From: Rubrivivax sp.
GTDB lineage: Bacteria > Pseudomonadota > Gammaproteobacteria > Burkholderiales > Burkholderiaceae_C
Assembly (NCBI GenBank): GCA_022843905.1
Contig: JALHMT010000001.1
Span: 265,610 to 329,609 of the forward strand
Length of the DNA stretch: 64,000 bases
Direction: 5' to 3'
How positions within the stretch are numbered: position 1 is the first letter of the stretch; each line of letters opens with the position of its first letter. Below, in pieces: positions 1 to 9,204 of the stretch. The translations under genes were made by a program, and so were the position numbers. The notes beneath the pieces were generated by a model, which saw nothing but the letters and a program-made list of their open reading frames with translations, was not told where the DNA came from and did no database searches.

Positions 1-248
1 ATCCAGGCGATGGGGTAGCCCACCACGGACACCAGGACCGCCACGCTCAGACCCGAGACCAGGCCGATCTGCAGGTCGCTCAGCTGCAGCTGCTGGCGTA
101 TGGTCTCGACCTGCAGCGTGAAGACCGGACGGTCCATCACCACGTACAGCCCCACCAGGATCAGCACCGCGAGGCCCCACCAGGCGGACGCTGGCGCCCG
201 GGGCGTCGCCGGGGGCTCGGCGGCGGTGGGCGCGGGGGCTGCAGGCAT
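1..248 (-). CDS. MFS transporter, N-terminal part (truncated by window edge)
   Basis: Reverse-strand translation MPAAPAPTAAEPPATPRAPASAWWGLAVLILVGLYVVMDRPVFTLQVETIRQQLQLSDLQIGLVSGLSVAVLVSVVGYPIAW; resembles TM1-TM2 of spinster-like MFS proteins. Confidence 0.6.
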   Translation of the reverse strand, partial: MPAAPAPTAAEPPATPRAPASAWWGLAVLILVGLYVVMDRPVFTLQVETIRQQLQLSDLQIGLVSGLSVAVLVSVVGYPIAW

Positions 249-372
249 GAGGCTGTCCTGGGTGCCGGGTCGGTCAGACCGGGGGCGAGCTGCGGTCGGC
301 GGCGCGGCCCAGCCGATGCAGGCGGGCGTGCGCCACCGCCAGTGCGCCAGGGGCCGGCGTGGCGTTCACGGG

Positions 373-1269
373 TCAGCCGCGCCGCATCGTGAAGCGGATG
401 CCGCGCGCGATGCCGGCCGGCGGCACCATGTTGTGGTCGTCGCCGTCGTGCACCAGGGCCTCGACCGCGAAACCCGCGTTCTGCAGAACCGCCAGGCGTT
501 GCCCCAGTTCGACCGTGTTGGGCACCATGCGGCACTCTTCGATCATGTTGCGGAAGACCTCCTCGCTGGCCGGCACGCCGGGCGCGAAGCGCAGGGTCGA
601 TTCCAGCCCGCCCACGGTGATGAGCGCACGCGCGTTCACCTGGCCGGCCCGCACCCGGTCGGCGAAGGCCGCTTCGTGCTGCAGCACCGCCGCGTCGTTC
701 CACCAGATCGACGGACTGATGGCCACGAACTGCTGGAACGACGTGGTGCGTCGGAACAGCGCGTGCAGCGTCGTCAGGCCGCCCAGCGAGTGGCCCATCA
801 GCACCTGGTCGCCGCGGTCGATGTTCACCAGCGCCTCGACCCGCGGCTTGACCTCGTCTTCGACGACACGGAGATAGTCGTCCATGCCGCCATAACCGTC
901 GGGAGGCGGGGGCATGCTCGCCATGAAGCCCTGCTGCAGCCGCTCGGGTGCGATCGGCGTGGTCAGGTCGATCATGCGGCGCTGCAGCGCCTCGGTGACG
1001 CTGTCGGTGGGGTAGCCGATGCCTACCACCACGGGGTCGACCACGTCGGGCCAGCAGGCCTGGATGCGTGCGGTGTCCACGGCGATGCCGAAGTGCAGGT
1101 TGCCGTCGATGAGGTAGACCACGGCGTGTCCCTGCGCAGGCGTCGGCCGGCGCGTGGGCACCGAGACGAACAGGCGGTAGTCGCGGCCGTTGACCTGGGA
1201 CCGGAAGTCGATGACCTCGGCGTTCAGGGCCATCTCGCTGGTGGGGCGGGCAGGCGTGGGTGCAGGCAT
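373..1269 (-). CDS. alpha/beta hydrolase, putative esterase (Fes/IroE-like)
   Basis: GHSLGG nucleophile elbow, C-terminal HDGDDHN histidine region; start chosen at MPAPTPARP. Confidence 0.75.
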   Translation of the reverse strand: MPAPTPARPTSEMALNAEVIDFRSQVNGRDYRLFVSVPTRRPTPAQGHAVVYLIDGNLHFGIAVDTARIQACWPDVVDPVVVGIGYPTDSVTEALQRRMIDLTTPIAPERLQQGFMASMPPPPDGYGGMDDYLRVVEDEVKPRVEALVNIDRGDQVLMGHSLGGLTTLHALFRRTTSFQQFVAISPSIWWNDAAVLQHEAAFADRVRAGQVNARALITVGGLESTLRFAPGVPASEEVFRNMIEECRMVPNTVELGQRLAVLQNAGFAVEALVHDGDDHNMVPPAGIARGIRFTMRRG

Positions 1270-1297
1270 GGAAGGGTTCCGTCGAAGTGGAAGTGAA

Positions 1298-2284
1298 TCA
1301 GCCCCACAGGGCCGGCGTGGGCGGCTGCAGGAAGCCGCCGATGAACTGCATGGCATGGGCGCGGTCGTCGCACTGCAGCAGCGGGCCGTCGAGGTCGGCC
1401 CAGCGCGACTGCTGCGCCAGCAGGTGGGCCGGCGCCATGCCCAGCGAGGTGCCGCACATGTTGCCCACCATGAGATCGAAGCCCAGCTCGCGGGCCTCGC
1501 GTGCGAGCGCCAGGGCCTCGGTGAGGCCGCCGGTCTTGTCCAGCTTGATGTTCACGGCCTGGTAGCGGCCCACCAGGGCGGGCAGCGAACGCCGGTCGGT
1601 GCAGGACTCGTCGGCGGCCAGTGGAATGGGCCAGGTGCGGCCGGCCAGCGCGGCATCGTCGCCGCGCGGCAGCGGCTGCTCGACCAGTTCCACGCCGAAG
1701 GCCGGCAACTCGGGCATCAGCCGCGCCAGCAGTGCGGCCGACCAGGACTGGTTGGCGTCGACGATCAGGCGCGCCTCGGGCCGTTCTTCGCGCAAGGCCT
1801 GCAGCAGCGCCAGGTGTCGGGCCGCATCGACCTTCAGCTTGACCAGCGGGAAGCCGCGCGAGGCGCGGGCGCGGCGGCGCACCTCGTCGGGGGTGCCCAG
1901 ACCGATGGTGAAGGTGGACAGCACGGGTTGCAGCCCGGCCAGGCCCGCTGCAGCCCAGGCCGGTTGGCCCTGCTGCTTGGCGCGCAGGTCCCACAGCGCG
2001 CAGTCCAGTGCGTTGCGTGCGCCGCCGGGGGGCAGCAGTCCCAGCAGGTCTTCGCCGCACAGATCGTCGCCAAGCTTCGGCGCCACGGCTTCGATCTGGC
2101 GCGCCATGGTCTGCACGGTCTCGCCTTCGTAGTCCACACCCGCGGCTTCGGCATGACCCGATCGGCCCCGGTCGTCGGTCAGGGTGACGTGGATCAGCGG
2201 CAGCCGGTGCATGACCTCGCGCGCGATTTCGAAGGGTTCGTTCAGAGCCCAGGACTCGCAGGCCACCTTGACGGCCAGCGTCAT
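1298..2284 (-). CDS. dgcA: Enolase-superfamily dipeptide epimerase / N-acetyl-D-glutamate racemase (DgcA-like)
   Basis: VKLKVD, VDANQSW, VEQPL, ADES and NIKLDKTGG motifs of dipeptide epimerases; overlaps the upstream DUF1611 gene by 4 bp. Confidence 0.75.
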   Translation of the reverse strand: MTLAVKVACESWALNEPFEIAREVMHRLPLIHVTLTDDRGRSGHAEAAGVDYEGETVQTMARQIEAVAPKLGDDLCGEDLLGLLPPGGARNALDCALWDLRAKQQGQPAWAAAGLAGLQPVLSTFTIGLGTPDEVRRRARASRGFPLVKLKVDAARHLALLQALREERPEARLIVDANQSWSAALLARLMPELPAFGVELVEQPLPRGDDAALAGRTWPIPLAADESCTDRRSLPALVGRYQAVNIKLDKTGGLTEALALAREARELGFDLMVGNMCGTSLGMAPAHLLAQQSRWADLDGPLLQCDDRAHAMQFIGGFLQPPTPALWG

Positions 2285-3285
2285 GCCAGCAGCGTCTGCG
2301 CGATGGCGTCGACCCCACCGCGCAGGGGGTCGCAGACGGGCAGGCCCAGGTCGGCGATGACCTGCTCGCGGTAGGCGGCCCAGGCGGCATCGCCCAGCGT
2401 CGACGAGTTGATCGCCACGCCCACGCATCTCACGGCCGGATTGGTCAGCCGGGCCGCTTCGACGTAGCGGCGGATGGCTTCGTGCAGCGTCGGCAGCGGG
2501 ATGTGCGGGTAGTCCTCGATCGTGGTGCGCGAGGGATCGTGGCACAGCACGATGGCGTCGGGCTGCGAGCCGTGCAGCAGGCCCAGCGTGACCCCCGCGA
2601 AGGCCGGGTGGAACAGCGCGCCCTGGCCTTCGATGACGTCCCAGTGGTCGGGCTCGTTGGCCGGCGACAGCGTCTCGGCGGCGCCGGCGATGAAGTCGGC
2701 CACCACGGCGTCGATGGCCACGCCTTCGCCGGCGATCATGATGCCGGTCTGACCCGTGGCGCGGAAGCTGGCCTTCACGCCGCGGGCCCGCAGCGCGCGC
2801 GTCAGCGCCAGCGCGGTGTACTTCTTGCCCAGCGCGCAGTCGGTGCCCACGGTCAGCACGCGTTGGCCGCCGCGGCGCAGGCCGGTGCCGGTGGGAAAGG
2901 ACCGGTCGGAATGGCGCACGTTGATCAGCCGTGCTCCCGTGCGCGCCGCCGCGGCGGCCAGCGCGGGGTGCTGCTCCAGGCGTGTGTGCAGCCCGCTGAC
3001 GATGTCCAGCCCCGCATCCAGCGCCTGCACCAGCGTCGGTATCCACCGCTCTGGCAAGGTGCCGCCGACCGCGGCCACGCCGATCAGCAGCGAGCCGGCA
3101 CCGCGTGCCGCCGCATCGGCAGGCGACAGCACCGGCAGGTCCAGGCTCACCGTCCCGGCGGGCAGGGCCCACTGGCCGATCACGTCGTCGGGGCACCAGT
3201 CACGCAGGCCGAAGCCGGTCTTGGCATCCGACTTGAGCGTGACTTCGCCCAGGAAAATGAGGTAGGGCTTGCGAAGCAGCGGCAT
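2281..3285 (-). CDS. dgcN: DUF1611 family protein (D-glutamate N-acetyltransferase DgcN-like)
   Basis: VGTDCALGKKYTALAL P-loop-like motif, RATGQTGIMIAGEGVAIDAVVADF; adjacency with dgcA-type epimerase. Confidence 0.75.
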   Translation of the reverse strand: MPLLRKPYLIFLGEVTLKSDAKTGFGLRDWCPDDVIGQWALPAGTVSLDLPVLSPADAAARGAGSLLIGVAAVGGTLPERWIPTLVQALDAGLDIVSGLHTRLEQHPALAAAAARTGARLINVRHSDRSFPTGTGLRRGGQRVLTVGTDCALGKKYTALALTRALRARGVKASFRATGQTGIMIAGEGVAIDAVVADFIAGAAETLSPANEPDHWDVIEGQGALFHPAFAGVTLGLLHGSQPDAIVLCHDPSRTTIEDYPHIPLPTLHEAIRRYVEAARLTNPAVRCVGVAINSSTLGDAAWAAYREQVIADLGLPVCDPLRGGVDAIAQTLLA

Positions 3286-3311
3286 GGAGTGGATATTATT
3301 TCATCCACTCC
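3286..3311. promoter_or_regulatory. Inverted repeat GGAGTGGAT-N8-ATCCACTCC immediately upstream of dgcN-like gene
   Basis: Perfect 9-bp arms with an AT-rich centre (ATTATTTC), directly abutting the start codon at 3285. Confidence 0.55.
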
Positions 3312-3386
3312 GATCGGTAAAGCACGCGCGCCCGACGGCGCGCCGGAGTTCTGCGAGCAGCCCGGGAGGTGGTCCGCGCGCAGCCC

Positions 3387-4052
3387 CTACAGCGGCGGCG
3401 TGTTGGCGCTGACCACCACCGCCTCGCCGTCGCCGACGTTCCTGAAGCGGTGGGGCAGGCGGCTGGAGAAGAGATAGCCGTCGCCCGGGCCGAGCACGCG
3501 CGTGTTGCCGCCCACCGTGACCTCCACCTGGCCCTGGATCACCACGCCCCCCTCGTCGCCCTGGTGGCTGTAAGGCTGCGCCGCGGTCTCGGCGCCGGGC
3601 GCATAGCGCTCCAGCAGCACCTGCAGCGGGCGGCCCTTCAGGTTGGTGCCGACCTGGCGCAGCGAGATGCCGCCGCCGCCCACTTCCATCAGTTCGTGAT
3701 GCTGGAAGAACATCTGTGTCTCGCTGCCCGGATCCAGCGAGAAGAACTCCGACAGCGTCATCGGCAGGCTGTCCAGGATCTTGCGCAGCGAGCCGACCGA
3801 AGGCGAGATGGTCTCCTTCTCGATGCATCCGATGGTGCCGTGATTGAGCCCGGCGCGCCGTGCCAGTTCGCGCTGCGACAGGCCGTGCACCTCGCGCACG
3901 TAGCGCAGGCGGGCGCCCAGTCCGAACGACGGTTCGGTGTCCGCCGGGCTGGCTGACGCGGCCGCCGCCAGCGCGCCGCCGGCAGCCGCGCCAGCCGGCG
4001 CGCGAGGCGTGGTCTTGCGGGGAGCTGGGAGGGGCTTGGTCTTCGTGGGCAT
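3387..4052 (-). CDS. XRE family transcriptional regulator with C-terminal cupin domain
   Basis: N-terminal HTH (LGARLRYVREVHGLSQRELARRAGLNHGTIGCIEKETISPSVGSLRKIL) and cupin (GDEGGVVIQGQVEVTVGGNTRVLGPGDGYLFSSRLPHRFRN). Confidence 0.85.
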   Translation of the reverse strand: MPTKTKPLPAPRKTTPRAPAGAAAGGALAAAASASPADTEPSFGLGARLRYVREVHGLSQRELARRAGLNHGTIGCIEKETISPSVGSLRKILDSLPMTLSEFFSLDPGSETQMFFQHHELMEVGGGGISLRQVGTNLKGRPLQVLLERYAPGAETAAQPYSHQGDEGGVVIQGQVEVTVGGNTRVLGPGDGYLFSSRLPHRFRNVGDGEAVVVSANTPPL

Positions 4053-4107
4053 GGGGCGCTGGGGGCGGCAACGGCTGGTGGGTAGTTTAACGACCACCCC
4101 CCACGCC

Positions 4108-4136
4108 TTGATGCCGGCCTGGCCGCTGGATAGGAT
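4108..4136 (+). promoter_or_regulatory. Candidate sigma70 promoter for the serine hydrolase gene (TTGATG-N17-TAGGAT)
   Basis: TTGATG at 4108-4113, 17-bp spacer, TAGGAT(AAT) at 4131-4136, 24 bp before the ATG at 4160. Confidence 0.4.
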
Positions 4137-4159
4137 AATGAACAAACACGAAGGCGACC

Positions 4160-5470
4160 ATGGATCCACTCGAACCTCTGTCCCCGCGGCAGGCTGACTG
4201 GCTGGCCGACCAGGCCGGGGCCTTGGCCGTGCCCGGCCTGGCGCTGTCGCTGGTGGCGCCGGGCCGCCGGTCGCTGTTCACCTGGGGCGTCGAAGCGGCC
4301 GGGTCGAACCGCGCCGTGAGCGACGACACCTGGTTCTCGGTCGCCTCGCTGGGCAAGCACGTCACGGCCTGCGCCGTGCAAGACCTGGCGCGCCAGGGCC
4401 GGCTCGGGCTGGACGATCGCATCGAAGCGCACCTGACCGACCTGCCGCCGGCCTGGGCCGGGCGCAGCGTGCGCAGCTTGCTGACGCACACCAGCGGCCT
4501 GCCCGAGTACCTGTCCTACACCGGCTCCGAACCCGTGCCCGAGGACGGGGCAGACTTCATGCGCCTGTATGGCCAGCTCGTGCCGGCCTTCGACGAAGGG
4601 GAGGGCTGGATCTACACGAACACGAACTACATCCTGCTGGGCCTGCTCGTGGCCCGGGCCTCGGGTCGCAGCTACGGGGCGGCCGTGCAGTCGCTGTTCG
4701 ACCGCGCCGTCTGCCCGGGCGCCACGGTGGCCAGCCCGGCCTGGACACGTCAGGCCAACGCGCAGGGCCTGGGGGCGCATGCGCGCGACGCCGCCAGCGC
4801 TGCGCGCCAGGTGATCGGGGATGGTGACGTCTCGTTCACCGCGAAGGGCGCGCTTGCCTGGTTGCAGACCTTGCTGGATGCGCCTGAAGACCTGCTGGCG
4901 TCGATGGAGCCTGCGGTGCTGCGGACCGGACGCCCCGCGGCCTACGGCAGCGGCTGGTTCCTGGACAGCTTGCGCGGTGAGCGCCTGGGCCATCACGGCG
5001 GACACTTCGATGGCTGGACCGCCATGGCCATCGTCTTGCCCGCTCGCGGCTGCGGCGTGATCGTGATGTGCAACCTGGCCCCCGGGAACACACGCGCCGT
5101 GCGCCATCTGGCCTCGCAGGCCCTGGAGGCCTGGGCGCCGGGGTCGACGCCGCTGTCCCTGAACCCCATGCATGACGATGCGCCCGGACTGACGGCGACG
5201 GCCCGCGCGCAGCTCTTCCGGCAAGGCGACACGCTGGACCGATCCTGCTTCGCCGACGAACTGCTGCGCGTGGCCGCGCACGGCAGCGCGGTGCGCGGCG
5301 TGCCCAATCTGTGGACCGGCACCGAACCCCTGGGCTTCGAACTGGTGGAGCAGCAGGTGCAACCCGGCTACCGCATGCGCCGCTACCGCACGACCTATGC
5401 GGATCGCACCGAACACCTGCTGGTGGGCACCACGCCGCAGGACAGGATCTACTGGGCCTGGCCGATGTGA
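4160..5470 (+). CDS. Serine hydrolase, beta-lactamase/D-aminopeptidase family (class C-like)
   Basis: SVASLGKH (SxxK), YTNTNY (YxN) and HHGGHFDGW (HxG) motifs. Confidence 0.85.
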   Translation: MDPLEPLSPRQADWLADQAGALAVPGLALSLVAPGRRSLFTWGVEAAGSNRAVSDDTWFSVASLGKHVTACAVQDLARQGRLGLDDRIEAHLTDLPPAWAGRSVRSLLTHTSGLPEYLSYTGSEPVPEDGADFMRLYGQLVPAFDEGEGWIYTNTNYILLGLLVARASGRSYGAAVQSLFDRAVCPGATVASPAWTRQANAQGLGAHARDAASAARQVIGDGDVSFTAKGALAWLQTLLDAPEDLLASMEPAVLRTGRPAAYGSGWFLDSLRGERLGHHGGHFDGWTAMAIVLPARGCGVIVMCNLAPGNTRAVRHLASQALEAWAPGSTPLSLNPMHDDAPGLTATARAQLFRQGDTLDRSCFADELLRVAAHGSAVRGVPNLWTGTEPLGFELVEQQVQPGYRMRRYRTTYADRTEHLLVGTTPQDRIYWAWPM

Positions 5471-5498
5471 AGCTGCGGCGCTCCGGCCGTCCGCCCGA

Positions 5499-6656
5499 TC
5501 AGCGCAGCGTCTGCATCAGCCCCATCAGCAAGCGCGTGCGCGGCACGATGCTGCTGATGTACAGGCGCTCTTCCAGGGTGTGGCCGCCATCGCCGTCGAC
5601 GCCCAGGCCGTCCAGCGTGGGGGCGATGGCCGCCGTGAAGTTGCCGTCGCTGCCGCCGCCGGTCTTCAGGTCGACGAGGTCGAAGCCGATGTCGGCAGCC
5701 AGCGCACGCGCGTGTTCGTACAGCGCCGCGATGCCAGGCGTCTTTTCGTAGCCGGGCCGGTTGATGCCGCCTTCGATGCTGAGCGTGACGCCAGGCACTC
5801 GGGGCTGCAGGCCGCGGATGCGGCGCACGATCTCTTCGCCGATCTCGGGGTTGGGCATGCGCACGTCGACCTCGACGCTCGCGCGGTCTGGCACGACGTT
5901 GGAGCGCGTGCCGCCGCGCACCAGGCCGACGCTGACCGTGAGCTCGCGCGAATAGTCGGTCATGGCCTCCAGCGCCAGCACCTGGTGCGCGATCTCGTGG
6001 ATGGCGCTGCGGCCCAGGTGGTGTTCAACGCCGGCATGGGCAGCCACGCCGTGGGCCGTGACCGTGAACTGTGCGATGCCCTTGCGCGCGGTGACGATCT
6101 TGCCGCCCGAGCGCGCCGGTTCGGTGACGAGCACGAACTTCGCCCGCCGCGCCTCGCGCTCGATGTGCTCGCGCGAGGTGCCGCTGCCCATCTCCTCGTC
6201 GCTGACCATCAGGTGCCGCACCGGCAGGTGCGTGCGCAGGCCCTCTCGGTGGATCTGCCGCAGCGCGGCCAGGGCCAGGTAGGTGCCGCCCTTCATGTCC
6301 TCGGCGCCGGGACCGTAGGCGCGGTCGCCGTCGATGCGGAAGGGCAGCGGCCCGGCCAGCGTGCCGATGGCGTGCACGGTGTCGATGTGGCTGAGCACCA
6401 GCACGCCCGGCCCCGCGGCGGCCTGCGGCGGGCAATGGCGGTCGTCGACGGCCAGCAGATGGTCGCCGAAGCCGTCACGGCCGGGAATGCGTTCCACGCG
6501 CGCGCCGATGGCCTCGTAGTCCTGCTGCACGCGGGCCGCCATGCGCGCCATGGCCTCGGGCACGTCGGTGGGACTCTCGATCTCGATCCAGGCGCGGATG
6601 CCGGCCAGGATCTCGTCCACGTCGAGGGCGGGCGCAGTTGACAACATGGACTTCAT
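5499..6656 (-). CDS. M20 family metallopeptidase / amidohydrolase (ArgE/CPG2-like)
   Basis: LSHIDTVHAIG, GAEDMKGGTYLAL, SDEEMGS and GGGSDGNF motifs of M20 peptidases. Confidence 0.85.
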   Translation of the reverse strand: MKSMLSTAPALDVDEILAGIRAWIEIESPTDVPEAMARMAARVQQDYEAIGARVERIPGRDGFGDHLLAVDDRHCPPQAAAGPGVLVLSHIDTVHAIGTLAGPLPFRIDGDRAYGPGAEDMKGGTYLALAALRQIHREGLRTHLPVRHLMVSDEEMGSGTSREHIEREARRAKFVLVTEPARSGGKIVTARKGIAQFTVTAHGVAAHAGVEHHLGRSAIHEIAHQVLALEAMTDYSRELTVSVGLVRGGTRSNVVPDRASVEVDVRMPNPEIGEEIVRRIRGLQPRVPGVTLSIEGGINRPGYEKTPGIAALYEHARALAADIGFDLVDLKTGGGSDGNFTAAIAPTLDGLGVDGDGGHTLEERLYISSIVPRTRLLMGLMQTLR

Positions 6657-6683
6657 GGAATGAAAGGGGTGAATGTCCGGAGA

Positions 6684-6707
6684 ACTGTCCGGGGAACGCT
6701 GGACAGT
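6684..6707. promoter_or_regulatory. Inverted repeat ACTGTCC-N10-GGACAGT, candidate operator upstream of the M20 gene
   Basis: Perfect 7-bp arms, overlapping a TATACT -10-like box on the minus strand. Confidence 0.45.
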
Positions 6708-6734
6708 ATATTAACCAGACTGCAGGACCCCGCC

Positions 6735-7628
6735 TCAACCCCGCGGCGCGATGCGCACCGTCACCCCCGCGGCCTTCAGCGCCGCGGCCAGCGGCGCCGG
6801 CGGGGCGGCATCGGTGATGACCATGTGAATCTCCTGCAGCGTGCAGGCCTGGGCCAGCGAACGCTGGCCGAACTTGCTGGCGTCGCACAGCAGGATGACC
6901 TGATCGGCCCGTTCGATGTACACGCGCTTGACCTGCGTGTCCTCGGGCGACGAATCGAAGCCGCCCTGCTCGGTCAGTCCGGCCACGCCGATGAAGGCCT
7001 TGCTGAACCAGTGCTGCGCCGTCTGCGCCAGCGCCGTCTGTCCGCACAGCGACAGCTCCTGGGCGCGCACGATGCCGCCCGGCATCAGCACCTCGCAGCG
7101 CGTGCCGGCCAGCAGCGCTGCCAGCCGCAGGTGGTTGGTGAAGACGCGCAGGCCCGGGCCCTTGGCCAGTTCGCGCCCCAGCGCCAACACCGTGCTGCCG
7201 ACGTCCAGCGCCACGTTGTCCTGCGGCCCCAGCAGCGCGGCGGCGCTGCGCGCGATGGCCTGCTTTGCGGCGTTCTGGCGGCGCCGGCGCGTGTCGTACT
7301 GCAGCTCGCGCGTCTCGGCCTCGGCGCCCTCGCGGGTGGCTGAAGCGACCGGCGCCGGCACGGCCGCGCCGTGCGAGCGCACCAGGCGGCCCTGCGCGCT
7401 CAGCACGTCGAGGTCGCGCCGTGCGCTCATCTGCGAGACGCCGAAGCGCTCGGCGATCTGCGCCACGCCGACGAAACCTTCCTGCCCCATCATCTCCAGG
7501 ATGCGCTGCTGGCGCGCCGCGGCCGGCAGGCGCTCGGTGCGCTCGGGCACCGGCGAGCGCGGGGGCTTGCGCGCGGGCTTGGCTGCGGACTTGGGCCGGA
7601 TGGAGGCGGAGGCAGGTCGCACGGCCAT
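6735..7628 (-). CDS. DeoR/GlpR family transcriptional regulator
   Basis: N-terminal HTH RQQRILEMMGQEGFVGVAQIAERFGVSQMSARRDLDVLSAQGRLVRSHGAA and DeoRC sensor domain. Confidence 0.85.
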   Translation of the reverse strand: MAVRPASASIRPKSAAKPARKPPRSPVPERTERLPAAARQQRILEMMGQEGFVGVAQIAERFGVSQMSARRDLDVLSAQGRLVRSHGAAVPAPVASATREGAEAETRELQYDTRRRRQNAAKQAIARSAAALLGPQDNVALDVGSTVLALGRELAKGPGLRVFTNHLRLAALLAGTRCEVLMPGGIVRAQELSLCGQTALAQTAQHWFSKAFIGVAGLTEQGGFDSSPEDTQVKRVYIERADQVILLCDASKFGQRSLAQACTLQEIHMVITDAAPPAPLAAALKAAGVTVRIAPRG

Positions 7629-7638
7629 GGCAGGCAGC

Positions 7639-8403
7639 TCAGTGGATGGTGGACAGGAAAGCCTTCAGCCGCGCCGGCGCCTCGTCGCCGAAGAAGCGGG
7701 CCGGCGGCGCATCGTGCTTGATGAGGCCGTCTTCCATCAACACCACGCGGTGCGCCACCTGGCGCGCGAAACCCATCTCGTGGGTGACGATGATCATGGT
7801 CATGCCGCTGGCTGCCAGCTCCGAGATGACGGCCAGCACCTCGCCGGTGGTCTCGGGGTCCAGCGCGCTGGTCGGCTCGTCGAACAGCATCAGCTCGGGC
7901 CGCATGGCCAGCGCACGCGCAATGGCCGCGCGCTGCTGCTGCCCGCCCGAGAGCTTCATCGGGTAGGCGTCGGCCTTGTGGGACAGGCCCACGCGCTCCA
8001 GCAGCGCCAGGGCGCGTTCGCGCACCTGGGCCGGCGCCTCGCCCAGCACCTTGACGGGTGCTTCCATCACGTTCTGCAGCACGGTCATGTGCCAGAACAG
8101 GTTGAACTGCTGGAACACCATGCCGATGCGGCGCCGCTGCGCCACCACCTGGCTGGTCGGCAGCGGCAGCAGGCGCTGGCCGGCCTCGCGGTAGCCGATG
8201 AGTTCGTCGCCGACGTACAGCCGGCCGCCCTGGTAGGTCTCCAGCTGGTTGATGCAGCGCAGGAAGGTGCTCTTGCCCGAGCCCGATGGGCCGATGATGC
8301 ACAGCACCTCGCCGCGCGCGACCTCCAGGCTCACGCCCTTGAGCACCTCGGTCGGCCCGAAGAACTTGCGCACCTCGACGGCACGCACCAGGGCACTGCT
8401 CAT
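7639..8403 (-). CDS. Amino acid ABC transporter ATP-binding protein (GlnQ/HisP-like)
   Basis: Walker A GPSGSGKS, signature LSGGQQQR, Walker B LMLFDEPTSALDPE. Confidence 0.9.
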   Translation of the reverse strand: MSSALVRAVEVRKFFGPTEVLKGVSLEVARGEVLCIIGPSGSGKSTFLRCINQLETYQGGRLYVGDELIGYREAGQRLLPLPTSQVVAQRRRIGMVFQQFNLFWHMTVLQNVMEAPVKVLGEAPAQVRERALALLERVGLSHKADAYPMKLSGGQQQRAAIARALAMRPELMLFDEPTSALDPETTGEVLAVISELAASGMTMIIVTHEMGFARQVAHRVVLMEDGLIKHDAPPARFFGDEAPARLKAFLSTIH

Positions 8404-9185
8404 GAACGCCGCTCCACGGTGGAAGCGCGCGGCTTCAGGTAGTACAGCAGGCTCTGCCACCAGCCCCGCACCGATTCGTCGAGCTCGTGCGCGCGCAGCC
8501 GGGTCTCGATGACGCCCTGGATGACGTTCCAGATGGCCGTCAGCAGCAGGTAGTTCAGCGCCACCACGCTGAGCAGCTCGAAGGTCTTGAAGGTCGTCGC
8601 CGACAGGCTCTCGGTGATCTGGAAGATCTCCTGCACGCCGATCACGCTGGCCAGCGAGGTGGTCTTGAGCATGTGGTTGAAGTCGTTGCCCAGCGGCGGC
8701 ACGATGACCCGCGTGGCCTGCGGGATCACGATGCGCCAGGTCACCAGCCAGGGCCCCATGCCCAGCGAGCGCGCGGCTTCGATCTGGCCGCGCGCCACCG
8801 CCTGGATGCCGTTGCGCACGATTTCGGCCATGTAGGCCCCTTCGTGGATGGCCAGGCCCACCACCGCGGCCTGGAACGACGCGGTCAGCTTGAAGCCGGC
8901 GATGTTCAGGTCGCTGAAGCGGAACAGGCCCGCCGCCGCCATGCCCGAGAACAGCATCACCAGCAGCACCAGCACCGGGATGCCGCGGATGAGCCAGACG
9001 TAGAAGCCGCAGGCCGCCCGGATCACGGCGTAGCGCGACAGCCGGCCGAAGCCCACCACCAGGCCGATCAGCAGCCCCAGCGCCATGGCCAGCACCGCCA
9101 TCGCGATGGTGCGGCCCAGGGCGGCCATGTAGGGCTCGCCCGGGTCGACGATGCGGCTGAAGAAGTAGGCCCAGTCAAAGCTCAT
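8400..9185 (-). CDS. Amino acid ABC transporter permease (HisM/GlnP family)
   Basis: Hydrophobic protein with EAARSLGMGPWLVTWRIVIPQA EAA loop; overlaps the ATPase gene by 4 bp. Confidence 0.88.
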   Translation of the reverse strand: MSFDWAYFFSRIVDPGEPYMAALGRTIAMAVLAMALGLLIGLVVGFGRLSRYAVIRAACGFYVWLIRGIPVLVLLVMLFSGMAAAGLFRFSDLNIAGFKLTASFQAAVVGLAIHEGAYMAEIVRNGIQAVARGQIEAARSLGMGPWLVTWRIVIPQATRVIVPPLGNDFNHMLKTTSLASVIGVQEIFQITESLSATTFKTFELLSVVALNYLLLTAIWNVIQGVIETRLRAHELDESVRGWWQSLLYYLKPRASTVERRS

Positions 9186-9204
9186 GACAGCGCGCCTGTG
9201 CCGA

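Noticed and set aside
1298-3196. 632-aa minus-strand ORF covering both the dgcA and dgcN regions as one protein
   Set aside because: The N-terminal half is the wrong frame of dgcN. The real dgcA starts at 2284 inside this frame; no fusion protein.
3758-5416. 552-aa minus-strand ORF spanning the serine hydrolase and regulator
   Set aside because: Low-complexity composition antisense to a serine hydrolase with all catalytic motifs.
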